Assembly (NCBI GenBank): GCA_963575745.1
Contig: CAUYUJ010021060.1
Span: 493,245-557,244 of the forward strand
DNA from: Prorocentrum cordatum
Lineage: Eukaryota; Sar; Dinophyceae; Prorocentrales; Prorocentraceae
Direction of reading: 5' to 3'
Length of the DNA stretch: 64,000 bases
Shown: piece after piece, positions 9,501 to 17,911 of the stretch
How positions within the stretch are numbered: the stretch's first letter is position 1
How the letters are laid out: each line of letters begins with the position of its first letter
Translations under genes and position numbers: made by a program
The notes under the pieces: model-generated
What the model was told of the DNA's origin: nothing
The model's input: the letters and a program-made list of their open reading frames with translations, nothing else
Databases searched by the model: none

Positions 9501-10761
9501 CATCGCCGACGAGGAGGCCCTCCTGCCCCAGGGCTGCCTGGCCCGCGCCCGTGACGCGGCGCGGTACGCCGCCGAGTTCGAGGTCCAGGCTACGGAGTCG
9601 GGCTTGCGGGACTCCTGGCCCATCAGCTCGCTGGAGCTCGTCGACCTCACCCCCTACATGGCGGCGGAGCTCGACGGCGAGACCGACTTCCTGCACGCCG
9701 CCGCGGCGGAGCCCGCCCCTGGGACTGGTGGATTCAGCCCGCCGACGTCGCAGTCCCAGGGGCGCGGAGAGCTCGATGTGATGCACGACGCGGAGGTGCG
9801 CGGGGCTGCCGCTTCAGCGACTGGCTTCTTGAAGGAGCCCGACGCCGAGCCTGGCGATGACGTCGGCGTAGCGCAGCCCTCGGCGGCTGACGGCGGCCCC
9901 CGCCTCGCCACGGCGGCGGCCCTGGCAGCGGTGGCGGCAGCTGGCGCCTCCAGCTCGCGGCCTTCGCCCGCGAGGCGCCGCCCCGCCTCGGCCGAGTCGC
10001 CCGCGGAGGTGCTGCGCCGTGTAGCCCAGCGCAGGGCGCAGGAGCATCCGAGGCGCCGCGAGGCCTCGGCGCCCGCGCCCAGCCCGCGCCTGGCGGCGGC
10101 GGAGGCGACGAGCAGCGGCCCAGCCCCTGCGGAGGCGGCAGATGCGACCCGTCCAGCGGGATGGAGGGTCAACGGCCACCTCCTCATGGAGTCGCGCGTC
10201 GAGGGCGACGTTTCCGAGCCCTTCCTGGTCTGCGCGGCCTGCTGGATGTACTGCCGCCTCCCCAGGTACGCGCGCCGCGGCCTGGGCAAGCCGTGCGGGG
10301 CCAGCGCGGCGGCGGGGCAGCCCAAAAGCAAGAAGGGATCCAGAGCCCAGGCGCGGTCGGACTTCGCACGTGGGATCCTGCCAGCGTCGAAGGAGCCGAT
10401 CGTGCCGCTGGCCTCGCCAACGGCAAGCACGCGCCTGCGCTGGGCGGCGGCACTCCAGGCCAGGCAGGGCCACGGCTCGGAGGTGCAGGCGACCGGGGCG
10501 GCGCCCGAGCCAGCGCTGCGGCAGCCTGCTGCAGCCCCGCCCACGCCGCCTGCGGCTGGCGCTGGTAGCCTGGTGGCTGCGCCGCCGAGCGCCACGGCGC
10601 CGCGGCGCCTGGCAGCGGCGGCCCCGCGGGCGGAGGCAGCCGAGCCGCGGCGGATCCGCCCAGGGCTCGAGGGCGTCCTCCGAGCCCACGGCTTCGCGGA
10701 CGCTGCGGCGGCCCGCGAACGCGGGCGAGCCGCGAGGGCGGCGGCCGTCCCGCCTGCTTGA
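3583..10761 (+). CDS. LINE ORF2: endonuclease, reverse transcriptase, RNase H polyprotein
   Basis: 2392 codons from the first ATG after the SL to TGA 10759-10761. The recognised part starts near 5,000; before that the frame is Arg/Ser-rich and overprints ORF1. Endonuclease at residues ~650-870: Asn in TLNGS, Glu in VQETR, GADWNM, Asp in YDFF; the expected final His in the P-H-x-P-V position is Arg (PRAPV). RT at ~1150-1440: FDISKFYERID (motif A), GCSCATT (motif B), VIDDI (motif C), WKKTK (motif D); the three catalytic Asp are present. CxxC...H motif near 1733. RNase H at ~1820-1970: TDGS, Glu in AGEDYA, Asp in MIDC, His in IPAH, Asp in RLADQ, all present. A further Cys-rich motif lies at ~2217-2238. 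No in-frame ATG exists between the ORF1 stop and the endonuclease core. Confidence 0.9.
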   Translation: MNRPDDRESFGAISEREGGSALRPPSFPTCECCHRSTLQDLRVTPSSESVGPPPSTPACRTPAAEQHARPLQRWGPRPCLASSCARAAATAGTSARTRSAGSVGLGWSWRPRSLRPASGSGRMEAAAAPRPRIVEAAAEAHRGMAPRAARAAKAEVQPPVAAEAVQPPVAAASEARAAVVEAPSRRPLGRPCPRASSTRSSPAGTPPSRPGCRRRSATRGASSRPRPPQRQSHSSSGCSPPRRSGSTSSASSTRRRMRSWRRRTTSPSAAAGATRLRSTSRRPRRRRTPSCASGPRRLALWAHSPTERSSSPSTSTRSRSTTSRSWRRRRRPPSGASARKGSRSCRARRLRSSATARSTSSASSARSRRRWPRSASAPRRGLQQPRPLAPPNRVLHPRLNLQDRRPPLLPPPPQPQALRQELDPPQRPLWRAERQTRRPASAQPTRRPLRRPLHLLLALLLAVARPAGSTLLPGGGPDGAAPPAPVGAEEAEAAEPSRPEAAAPSRGGLHAYLAANEQADAWEGLPFRVPLLRQDRRFDDARHDTKFEALSSSPEPSAAADLAGPDRRTGSPQPSQGPIRNSGYPFQVDQATGEGVRPPEVRRPKAASSRPPGGRSAAAAVVKPAAQPQPGRPQVKPLQLAKLIRPVGAKRASFVTLNGSTWTETQVELERIQDEGGGDDVILVQETRFTSSQKATDACSWARRNCSSAAFGSVHSTGQAAQAVSAGVGVLTSKSRGVAAIDHDWHQHSARILARRVAFGDLVVTVVSAYLEHTTRMAGYNLELLSDLQEFLFSLHEPFIVGADWNMDPSVLAASWWPRAVGGVVVAPATFTCGDQIYDFFVISTALAGLSPKVEVIKPTTLNPRAPVRLTFSELGSNAMVWVLKTPRVFEVGSEVSAEQREISLQAATQISWTAPITDRDGTPDAAIKEFFEAAELHLLDQFGIYEGERYQGRAKGPRTVKKKLADLQRTEAVRKLSPITKCWLCLGRIARQLRAAAAVCSPPVGHVGYIKHLVQVAKSLGPKFEQAGCTMFDGSKLDSLIDVIQEPTEQGQAFLQMIEITTERHRKEDAKAARLRWKDFVDEALAKGAKGAHAVIKDRDQVLDSVTARCPDSLPLPVVGQQALDQILIEWKALWKGADGECRSRPADWICSMELPPITADDILEAAKSFPKQTALGWDAFHPRLVLSLGRPFAERMAEVLAAWEQQPQPTAFFTTVIVFLGKPDGGRRPIGIMSMWARIWSRVRRRYCAKWEADHSLPEVWGKGANTCCDRAAYLHNLGLALARQLGFEAASVYFDISKFYERIDHDLLRQAAEGNGFSVGLLRALCVLYAGPRRASADAAISEPIEVSGTIIAGCSCATTLARLMLHGLLLQARALLPVGRVVNVIDDIAGHGIGSAATLSRTIASFVSGVVEMLADRRLPINWKKTKVLASSAGLQRRLQREPDWRLAAEAFVSGHRDLGVDATAGSHRRVATQVGRELAALRQANRLHKIFGPGLRQARVLRAGPSAKALWGSACNGIPPGRMRALRLAAAKATGKLAPGAALGFLLQCSPRGWRQGPLVVAAGLAVLAYTSVRWAGQASAAAIQACIAESARIVRLQRPWAAARDPISALVLTLQVIGWGLSDDGDSLQDEFGCCYSVLRYSPAFLAEKAKEAARKAAAFQEYDARPDTLWPWQLPPNWRAINQLLGAAPTETWSSHHCGCLRRLASLSLWPQARLAKRGTDIDDRCLLCGEESGTLAHRHHRCAAWEGWRRDRRPADLKRAAELVSTMGHRYEELFCQGLFVDAQYLVQRPRWDPRWERRSRGWDEGALVVPAGSLVFTDGSCVNNDFPMVRSAGLAVVVLTPDGEWLAQAWGAVPPALLPSQTARAGEDYAAVVALTDIVGHCHFMIDCLGTVGACKDVKRAAAPTAQFAHLWARVGDAAEGVHVKHIPAHRSRAAVEQGVLSEVELYGNRLADQLAKAGAALRAIADEEALLPQGCLARARDAARYAAEFEVQATESGLRDSWPISSLELVDLTPYMAAELDGETDFLHAAAAEPAPGTGGFSPPTSQSQGRGELDVMHDAEVRGAAASATGFLKEPDAEPGDDVGVAQPSAADGGPRLATAAALAAVAAAGASSSRPSPARRRPASAESPAEVLRRVAQRRAQEHPRRREASAPAPSPRLAAAEATSSGPAPAEAADATRPAGWRVNGHLLMESRVEGDVSEPFLVCAACWMYCRLPRYARRGLGKPCGASAAAGQPKSKKGSRAQARSDFARGILPASKEPIVPLASPTASTRLRWAAALQARQGHGSEVQATGAAPEPALRQPAAAPPTPPAAGAGSLVAAPPSATAPRRLAAAAPRAEAAEPRRIRPGLEGVLRAHGFADAAAARERGRAARAAAVPPA
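3801..4988 (+). CDS. LINE ORF1: zinc ribbon and coiled-coil RNA-binding-type protein
   Basis: A 395-residue frame from ATG 3801 to TAG 4986-4988. Residues 12-30 form a CxxC-x11-CxxC zinc ribbon (C12, C15, C27, C30). Residues ~45-115 are Gly/Ala-rich. Residues ~155-310 are heptad-like, Glu/Arg/Gln-rich and probably coiled coil. The last ~85 residues are Ala/Pro-rich. By analogy with other LINE ORF1 proteins it would trimerise or bind the element RNA; that is inference. The frame overlaps the N-terminal part of the ORF2 frame, which is +1 relative to it. Of the three frames, this one has the most protein-like composition over 3801-4750. ATG 3801 is chosen because it lies just before the zinc ribbon. 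Confidence 0.8.
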   Translation: MGPKAVPGFVVCTGCRYRWNFRKNAECWQCGIGLELAPSKPSPRVGVWADGGGGGSPPAHRGGGGGGSPRDGAKGGKGGKGRGAASRGGGGGAASRGGGVGGAGGRGGGAFPKAPWSALPESELDALLACGDPAIAARLQEAVRDARCFVAPAAAPAPKPLEQRLQSATAKRINLQRQLDEAADALVAAEDHLAQCRGWRDEAAVNLTEAKEEENALLRQRAQAAGVVGAQPDGAKQLTFNFDAESFDNFAELEEEAQATLRRLCEEGLQIMQGAQATFERNCQEHQQRIKRQIEEEVAKKRKRSEEGPAAAEAAGTPEQGAASPPQPSGQAAAPAAAAAPAAGAAPGAGPPPAAAVESRAADEAARQRAADQKAAAAAPPPAAGAAAGSGQTCG

Positions 10762-10812
10762 ATTTGTTCGCATGAAACCGTGGACCTTTGTCCGCGCCCA
10801 CAGAGATAAAAA
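10762..10812 (+). other. LINE 3' UTR and A-tail
   Basis: About 46 nt of unique 3' UTR, then an A-run at 10808-10814 whose last two bases are shared with the target-site duplication. No AATAAA is seen, in keeping with dinoflagellate mRNAs. Confidence 0.85.
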
Positions 10813-10826
10813 AATACCCTCACCGT
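10813..10826 (+). repeat. 3' target-site duplication of the LINE
   Basis: Identical to 3544-3557 over 14 bases, directly behind the A-run. Confidence 0.95.
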
Positions 10827-13800
10827 AGCAGAGTCAGGGCTCGAAGCACGCATCAGAAATTCGAGAGGGAGCGACCAATGAGGACCTGAAGGGCCACGTG
10901 GCCGCTCGCAACGTTTGCATTTCTGTCACTGTGCACAGCATCGTGCACACATCAAGACACTGCTATTCAAATTCGACGCTGGAAATGGGTGATGTGCGAG
11001 TCCTTTCCAGCCGCCTTCTTTGCAGCTTTCACGGTGTGGATCTGTTTTGTATTCGCCGTGTGTCCCACGAGGAGAAGCGCATGCCCGAGCTGTTCCTGGG
11101 GATGTACGAACTCATCCTCGTGCGAAGGTTGCTCCTTGGCTTCCCGCTCGGCGGGTTCTCGCCTCTTGGATGTCATGAGGACATCTCTGCCGCAGGCAGC
11201 GAGAAGCTAGTCCCAAGAGGAGGGGTATGAACAGGCGGTGGTAGAGGAGGAGGAGGAGGAGGAAAAAGAAGAGGAGGATGGGGAGAAGTATGGGGAGGAC
11301 TTGGTCGAACCAAAATCTGGGTAAGTCCGTTCAGGCGAACGGATAATTCTGCGAAGCTGTGACAAGCGCATGCGCACTGAAGACTGGTAACGCGGCACAC
11401 GTCTCTGCACAGCCGTCTTCCAGCTGTCAGCTGGGATGATCGCCTTCTATTCGCCAGCAGGTCCGCAAGCCTCGCAGGCAGCAGCGGCGTGTCTGCCGAC
11501 TTGCGTTGGGCGACCTCTCTCCCAGATGCCGGGCGGCTTTTCAGAATGCAGCAAGGGGAGGAAGGAGCAGCAGTGCTGTATACACAAGGATGACGTGCAG
11601 GGGAAATCATGCGCAGAGATGTTGACACCAGCAGCCGTGAGTCGCACGGACGACGGAGCATGTGACTGCGATGGGGACGTGGCGCGTTGGGCAGAGCCAG
11701 TGCTCAGCGTGACTCGCGAACGAAGTTCAGCGTCGGTCGTGATGCCAAGCTCATTTTGCTGTCTGTACTTGGCTTTGGAACGCCGTTCCCAGGCTCCTAG
11801 CGCACGCAAGGTGTCAACGCGTGAGGGCCACCCCCCATTACTCTGCCCAGGCGGCCTCCAATAGCCAGGATGCGGCGAGATGGTGACAGTTATGCTCGAA
11901 TGTCCGCAGCATTTGGGATGTCGAAGGACTTTTGACTGTGATACAGGCGTCTGGCGTGTTTTGCAAAGCCTCCTGTCATTGTTTCTGCGCCTTTTGCTGC
12001 TGCTCCTCCTCCTCCTCCTTTTCCCTTTAAGCGGATGGACATGCAAGTAAGACAGCGCGAACCACCTAACATGCAAGGGAGGCACAAATGGCGAACAAGA
12101 AAAAAGAGACGACGAGGACGACCAGGAAGCTGGGGAGAGAACAGGCGCCGCCAGGGGGGTCCCGCGCGGATCCGAGAAATCCGCGCGGACCTCCGAGTTT
12201 TTATGTTTATGTCATTCTTCGTTCCCCTAGGCAACGACTAGTGACCCCCCCCCCCTCGACCCAAAACTCAAAGATGGAACGCGCGGAGGACGACTGCGGT
12301 CGGAGTGCAATTCAGCAGACCCGCCGCCCCCCGCTGCGGCGTGTTGTTCTTTCCCTCCTCTCTTCCCCTCCGGGATGCGCTTCTGCGCTTTTGCTTCAGG
12401 TCGCTTGGGCCGCCTGGGATGTCCGCACGGCGCCCTGGCCTCTCTTCCTCCTCCCCCTCGCTTCTCCTTCTTGGACCTTCGAGTTTCCTGGGCACTTCCG
12501 TGACGACGGCATTTGGCCACGAAATTGTAAGGCCCATCGATTTCTGGCGGCCGACTTCTTTGGGTGATCTGTTGTGAAGGAGCTTTTGCGTTTAAAGTAA
12601 ATCTTCCCCCTTCCTCCTTCCTCCATTCCTTGATCTTGCTGGAGATCGTCGGGCTCGCCAGTGCTATTCTGAGCCGCTGTGCCTGGATGAGCATGTCAGG
12701 TCAGGGGGAGGGTGGGCACTGGCAAGACTCCTCGCGTCTTGTCCACGAAGGGGCCCGACCATCGGGATCGCTCGCGAAATTGTCGAATGCAGTCTTCCGC
12801 TGTTGCACTGTTCGCGTCCTCTTGATGTGCATTCGACCTCAACAGCACCGTTCTTTGTCCTATTACCTGCCGTGCTCCCTCCCGCCTTCTCTCTACTTGA
12901 GAAAGGGCCCCAAGAGGGCTCCATCCAAGAGGCTCTACTGAGCTCCACGAGCGCCTCAAGGGGCCTCAAAAAGCCTGCCCCCTCGCTCCTCGCAGCCCTT
13001 CGGGCCGCGACTCCCGTCTACCCCCTGCTCAGGCTGCGGCGACCCAAGCACTGGCGCTTAAAGCTGAGGGCCACTGGCGGCCTGAACCAGGACCGACACT
13101 GAAGGCTCTCCGCTGCCAGATAACACTCGGCGAAGAGAACTAAGCACAGGCACCGGTCCTGGCAGGGCTCATCCTGGGCCCGGTCTCGGTGCATATGGCT
13201 TCCTGGCCAAGCCAGGAGGGCTAAGCCAGGAGGGCGTGTGCATAGGTCCTGGGCCCATGGTGGGCCCTGTCAGGATCGGTGTACGCGCATACTTCTCTTT
13301 CCTCTACATCTTTACCTGACGCATGTCGGCTCGCGTGAGCCTCCTGGTTTGCCTGGCGACGTTTTGATTCGCACAAAGGGAAGCCGAGCCAACCTACTCG
13401 TCGCCGATCCACGAGGAATGAACAAGTTCACTCTCCTCTGCAGATGCGGCCGTTCGGTTTTCATAGATCTCTGCGGTGTCGGGGGCCACAGCGCCCACGC
13501 CGACGTGACGGAAGCCCCCCTGCAGCCGCGACCCCCCGCTCGGACACGCCCTCGCGCCCCTTGCAGAGGTGAGCCCCTGCGGTGGGCCACGGCGAGGGCG
13601 GCCGCCGGCAGCTGCGCGCGCGCGCGCCTCGGAGGGCTTCGGCGGAGAGGCGCGCGAGCATGCAGACGCAGAGGGAAGACGTTTGGCACCAATGGTTCGA
13701 GGAGGAGATCGACTGCAGAACTCAATTACCCCAGACTTGTTTTTGCCTCAAATCAACGATACATACGCGGGCTGCTCGTAGATCTGCGAACATTTTACGT

Positions 13801-14480
13801 ATTCGTGCAGGTTCGACGAAACAACAAGTTGAGGGTACATCATTTCTGTAGTAGATCTCCTACTCGAATGGTGGGCAGCGTTGTGGGACGTGCAGGAGCA
13901 GGCGAGCAGGTGCGGGAGGACGATCGGCTGCGGCGCCGCTGGCTCCCGGCAGCCTGTGCTGCGCTGCGACGGAGACGGAGAAAAGGGAACGAGGAGCCAG
14001 CAGACGACGGCGACCGCGCAGGCGGGAGGACGCACGGGGAAGGGGGTAGCCGAAGGTGTGGTCAGGGAGGTCCAGCTTGAAGCTAATATTCCCTGTTCCA
14101 TTGGCTGTTTAGAGCGAGGTTCCTCACCCCCCACTTCTGTCCCTACCCTGCCTTTTATGGCCCCCCGAAAGCAGCGGCCCTCGCGGTGATCGCGGAATCC
14201 CCCTCCCGCCGTAGGTTTGTGCCGCACGGAGCGGCGGCAGCACGGGCGCGGGGTGCTCAAGATTGACGTGCCCCCTGCAGCCACCCGAGGCGCTGGAGAC
14301 CGTTCAAGGTTGAACCTTTCGCGCGGCAGCGGAAACAAGGGCCCGTACACACGTATGGCATGCTCCTGCCGTATCAGACAGCGGCATTCAGACGTTTGCA
14401 CGAGCCTAAATGTCATCAGCACCACCACATGCTGACACGATATCTGAGTGCTCAGCCTTCTGTGGTGATTTGGATACGAG
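10827..14480. other. no gene recognised
   Basis: Contains a short GGA-rich run (about 11239-11290), a CTCCTC run (about 12002-12020) and a C-run at 12243-12252. Open frames are short or compositionally shifted. The 280-codon frame at 13238-14080 shows no motif I know. I see no RNA gene. Confidence 0.55.
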
Positions 14481-14486
14481 TGTGTG

Positions 14487-14575
14487 TGTGGGGGGGGGGT
14501 GCGAAAGAGAGAGAGCGAGAGAGAGACAGAGAGAGCGAGAGAGAGACAGAGAGGGAGAGACAGTGTGTGTGTGTA
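14487..14575. repeat. (GA)n/(GT)n microsatellite
   Basis: A G-run, then GAGAGA-type and GTGTGT-type dinucleotide runs. Confidence 0.85.
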
Positions 14576-14825
14576 TGTGTTTGTGCGTGCGCCAGAGCTC
14601 CTGGTCGGCATCAAACGGTCCGATGCTTGCACGTAGCGGTCTATAACCAACGTCCGTCTAAGCGTGGCCACCGAAGACGCCTACGGCGAACCACCGCCGC
14701 CCCCTGCCTTCTGGAAGCGCCTATATGGCAAGACGTTGGGGCAACGTCTGGCCAATATGCTGGACGATTTGTTCTCTCAGCCGTTGTAGAAAATCTCGGG
14801 GAAACACTTGGGAGGGAAGACGCAT

Positions 14826-16427
14826 AGCATGAGGAGAGGGAGGAGGATGAGGAGGAGGACCAAGTGGATGAGGATGAGGATGAGGATGAGGATGCTGCTG
14901 CTGCTTCTAATGACGATGCCGATGACGATGATGATGATGCTGATGATTATGATGATGATTATGATGATGCTGATAATAGTGATGATGCTGATGATGCTGA
15001 TGGTGATGCTGATGCTGATGCTGAGGATAACGATGACGATGCTGATGATACTGATAATGTTGATGGTGAGGGTGATGATGATGATGCAACCTATGATGCT
15101 GATGATACTGATGCTGATCATGATGCTGATGGTGATGACGCTGCTGCTGTTGATTATGGTGGTAATTAGGAACTCATGCTGCTGATGATGAGGTTGCTGA
15201 TGCAGCTGCTGTTGCGACAGCTGGTGCTGCTGCTGCTGATGATGATGATGATGGTGATGATGATGACGATGATGATGATGCTGATGATGATGATGATGCT
15301 GATGGTGATGATGATGCTGCTGATGCTGATGCTAATGCGGATGCTGATGATGATAATGATGATGATGATGATGATGAGGATGAGGATGATGCTCATTCTG
15401 ATGATGATGACGATGATGATGATGACCCTGCTGATAAGGTTGGTGATGTTGGTTGAGCTGCTGGTGATGATGATGCTGCTGCTGATGGTGAGTATGATGG
15501 TGATCGTGAACATGATGAAGATGCCGATGACGATGACGATGATGCCGCTGCTGCTAATGCTGATGATGATGGTGACGAGGAGGAGGAAGAGTGGGAGGAT
15601 GAAGGCTGGAGAGGATGGGGAGTTGGAGGATATGGAGGAGGATGATAAGGACGAGGAGGAGGAGGAGGAGGGATGATGATACATACTGATGACGCTGATG
15701 CGGTCGATGATGCTGATGATGATGCTGATGCTGTTGACGTCGACGATGCCGATGCCGATTACGATGTTTATGATGCTACTGATAATGCGGATGATGATGA
15801 CGACGATGCTGATGATGATGGTGATGAGAGTGATGCTGAGAATGTTAATGCTGATGAAGGGTGTGTCGAGTAGGATGACGATAGTGCTGCTGATACTGAT
15901 GCTGGTAATGATGATGACGTTGACGATGTTGATGACGACGATGATGCTGATGCTGATGATGATGATGATTATTCTGATGATGATGCTGATGATGATGCGG
16001 ATGATGCTGATAATGATGCTGATACTGATGATGCTGATGATGCTGATGACGAGTATGATGATGACGACGATGATGTGGACGATGCTGATGATGATGATGA
16101 AGATGATGACGATGATGCTGATGATGATGAGGCTGCTGATGATGCTGATGACGATGACGAGAGTGATGAGGATGAGGATGAGGCTGAGGATGCTCATGGG
16201 GATGGTGATGGGGATGGGGATGGGGATGGGGATGGGGATGAGGATCAGGATGGGGATGAGGATGATGAGCATGAGGATTATGATGAGGATGCAGGGTGCT
16301 GCTGCGGCTGATGGTGATGTTGCGATGGTTGATGATGATGCTGCTGATGATGATGGTGCTGATGATGAGGATGATGAGGATGATGCTGTTGATGATGATG
16401 CTGCTGATGATGATGCTTCTGCTACCA

Positions 16428-16469
<42 letters not shown>

Positions 16470-16646
16470 CTCATGATTCTGATGATGCTGCTGCTGATGA
16501 TGATGCTGCTGATGATGCTGTTGATGATGATGCTGTTGTTGATGTTGATGCTGCTGATGATGCTGCTGCTGCTGATGATGCTGATGATGCTGATGATGCT
16601 GATGATGATGACGATGGTGATGCTGATGATGACGATAATGCTACTC

Positions 16647-16714
<68 letters not shown>

Positions 16715-16807
16715 AATAACACTACTGATGATTATGATGCTGATGCTGCTGATGCGGGATGGTGATGGTGATGCTGCTGCTGCTGTTGCTGCAGATGATG
16801 ATGATGC

Positions 16808-16872
<65 letters not shown>

Positions 16873-17010
16873 CGGATGCTGTGGCTGAACATGATGATGA
16901 TGAGGAGGACGAGGAGGAGGAGGAAGAGGAGGAGGAGGAGGAGGACGAGCAGGATGAGGAGGAGGAGGAGGGGGAGGAGGAGGAGGAGGAGGAGGGGAGG
17001 AGGAGGAGGA
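14826..17010. repeat. 2.2-kb GAT/GCT triplet tract ending in GGA
   Basis: Almost uninterrupted GAT units with scattered GCT, GGT, GAC and GAG triplets, turning to pure GGA after about 16900. Because the unit is a triplet, all six frames stay open for hundreds of codons as poly-Asp/Ala, poly-Met/Leu, poly-Ile/Ser or poly-His. These are shadows, not genes. The degenerate insertions show that the tract is old and internally diverged. Confidence 0.95.
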
Positions 17011-17014
17011 GGCC

Positions 17015-17260
17015 TCTCGGGGTTCTTGGGCCTCCCGGGGTCTTCCTGGGGTCCTTGCAGGGCCTCGTAGGGGCCTCTTGGGCCGTCAGGCGCCTTCGAA
17101 GACCGTCTTGGGGGTCTGTCTGCGCCGTCTCGGAGTTCTCTTTGGGCGCTGTAGGGCCGTCTTGGAGGTATCTTGGGCCGTCTTGGCGCCCTTTTAGGGC
17201 CGTTTTGGGGGCCTCTCGTGTTTGGGCCCTCTTGGGGGCTTCTTGGGCCGTCCTGCGGGT
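17015..17260 (+). repeat. phased CTTGG repeat block
   Basis: Same degenerate CTTGGGCC/CTTGGGGG motif as at 1.9 kb and 49-50 kb, spaced mainly 10-11 bp, directly after the GGA run. Confidence 0.75.
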
Positions 17261-17447
17261 CGCGCAAGCTCGTGTGTATCTGCTGGCGGAGGCCTGTTGC
17301 CCTGACAATGCAAGCAATTCGAGCCATCGTCAAGTGGCGAGCGGAGCAACGTCTCCATCAGTGTCCAGTAATCGGCTTTCACCACATCCAGGGCACAGGC
17401 ACCAAAGGACAACTTACGCACAACAGCAGCTGTTTGGTCAAGCCGCG

Positions 17448-17614
17448 CACATTGTTCACTTCTAATTCTTCGAAAGTTCTTTGATTTTCTGGGGGGCCAA
17501 GATCCTTTCACTTCTAATTGTTCTATCCTGGGCCTCTTCCTGGCCACTAGGGGGCCAGGAACAATCAGAAACGCGCACAATGAGGAATGAGCACGATTAG
17601 AATGAACGACGTGT
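17448..17614 (+). mobile_element. MITE-like foldback element, family B, copy 1
   Basis: Nearly collinear with 63276-63444 (roughly 90% identical by eye). The ends are inverted (GTTCAYTTCTAAT at the left, ATTAGAAATGAAC type at the right), and an inner stem pairs CTAATTGTTC with GAACAATYAG. There is no coding capacity. It is non-autonomous, and the source transposase is not in the window. Confidence 0.65.
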
Positions 17615-17744
17615 ATAATCGAGGAGACATGTGATGTACCACGGCTTGATCTACCCCTGAACCGAGGCTCACGCGCCACCGGCACGAGTTTAGGCAGCAG
17701 TCGCTTCCGAAGGCGGCGTCTCGATGCTCTGCCAGTCTGTGAGG

Positions 17745-17911
17745 GGTAATTTTAAAGCGGGCGCGTCCCTCTACAGGAGGAATCTATAAAACATAGTAAG
17801 AAAATCGTCGGGGGACCATTTTTTGAATATGTTTTGACCATGTTCGGGGTATTTTTTATTTCTCGCCCAAAATCCCCCTGTAGGGGGGCACGCCCGAGCT
17901 AAGGGTAATTC
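17745..17911. mobile_element. MITE-like element with TA-flanked CAGG ends
   Basis: Inner ends CAGGAGGA (17774) and TCCCCCTG (ending 17880) are inverted and each flanked by TA, as in Tc1/mariner-type elements. The complementarity continues outwards (GGGCGCGTCCCTCTA against TAGGGGGGCACGCCC). The inner part is AT-rich. Only one copy was found here, so the family call rests on the ends alone. Confidence 0.45.

Larger units (their letters stand above)
3558..10812 (+). mobile_element. full-length SL-headed LINE (non-LTR retrotransposon)
   Basis: This is a roughly 7.26-kb insertion. From 5' to 3' it contains the 22-nt spliced leader, a 3-nt untranslated stretch, ORF1 (3801-4988), ORF2 (open to 10761), a 3' UTR of about 46 nt and an A-run, between perfect 14-bp duplications. 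ORF2 carries an apurinic-type endonuclease, RT, a CCHH-like motif and RNase H, which is the layout of LINEs with a terminal RNase H. Both ORFs are uninterrupted. Seen directly: the SL, the duplication, the A-run and the ORFs. Inferred: the copied RNA was a mature trans-spliced, polyadenylated mRNA, and the element is young and perhaps active. Confidence 0.95.

Noticed and set aside
9654-10853. 399-codon minus-strand frame
   Set aside because: Antisense of the GC-rich end of ORF2; Ala/Arg-rich shadow.
15166-17465. Several 350-490-codon poly-Asp/Ala, poly-Ile/Ser, poly-His and poly-Met frames
   Set aside because: Produced by the triplet repeat, present in every frame and strand.
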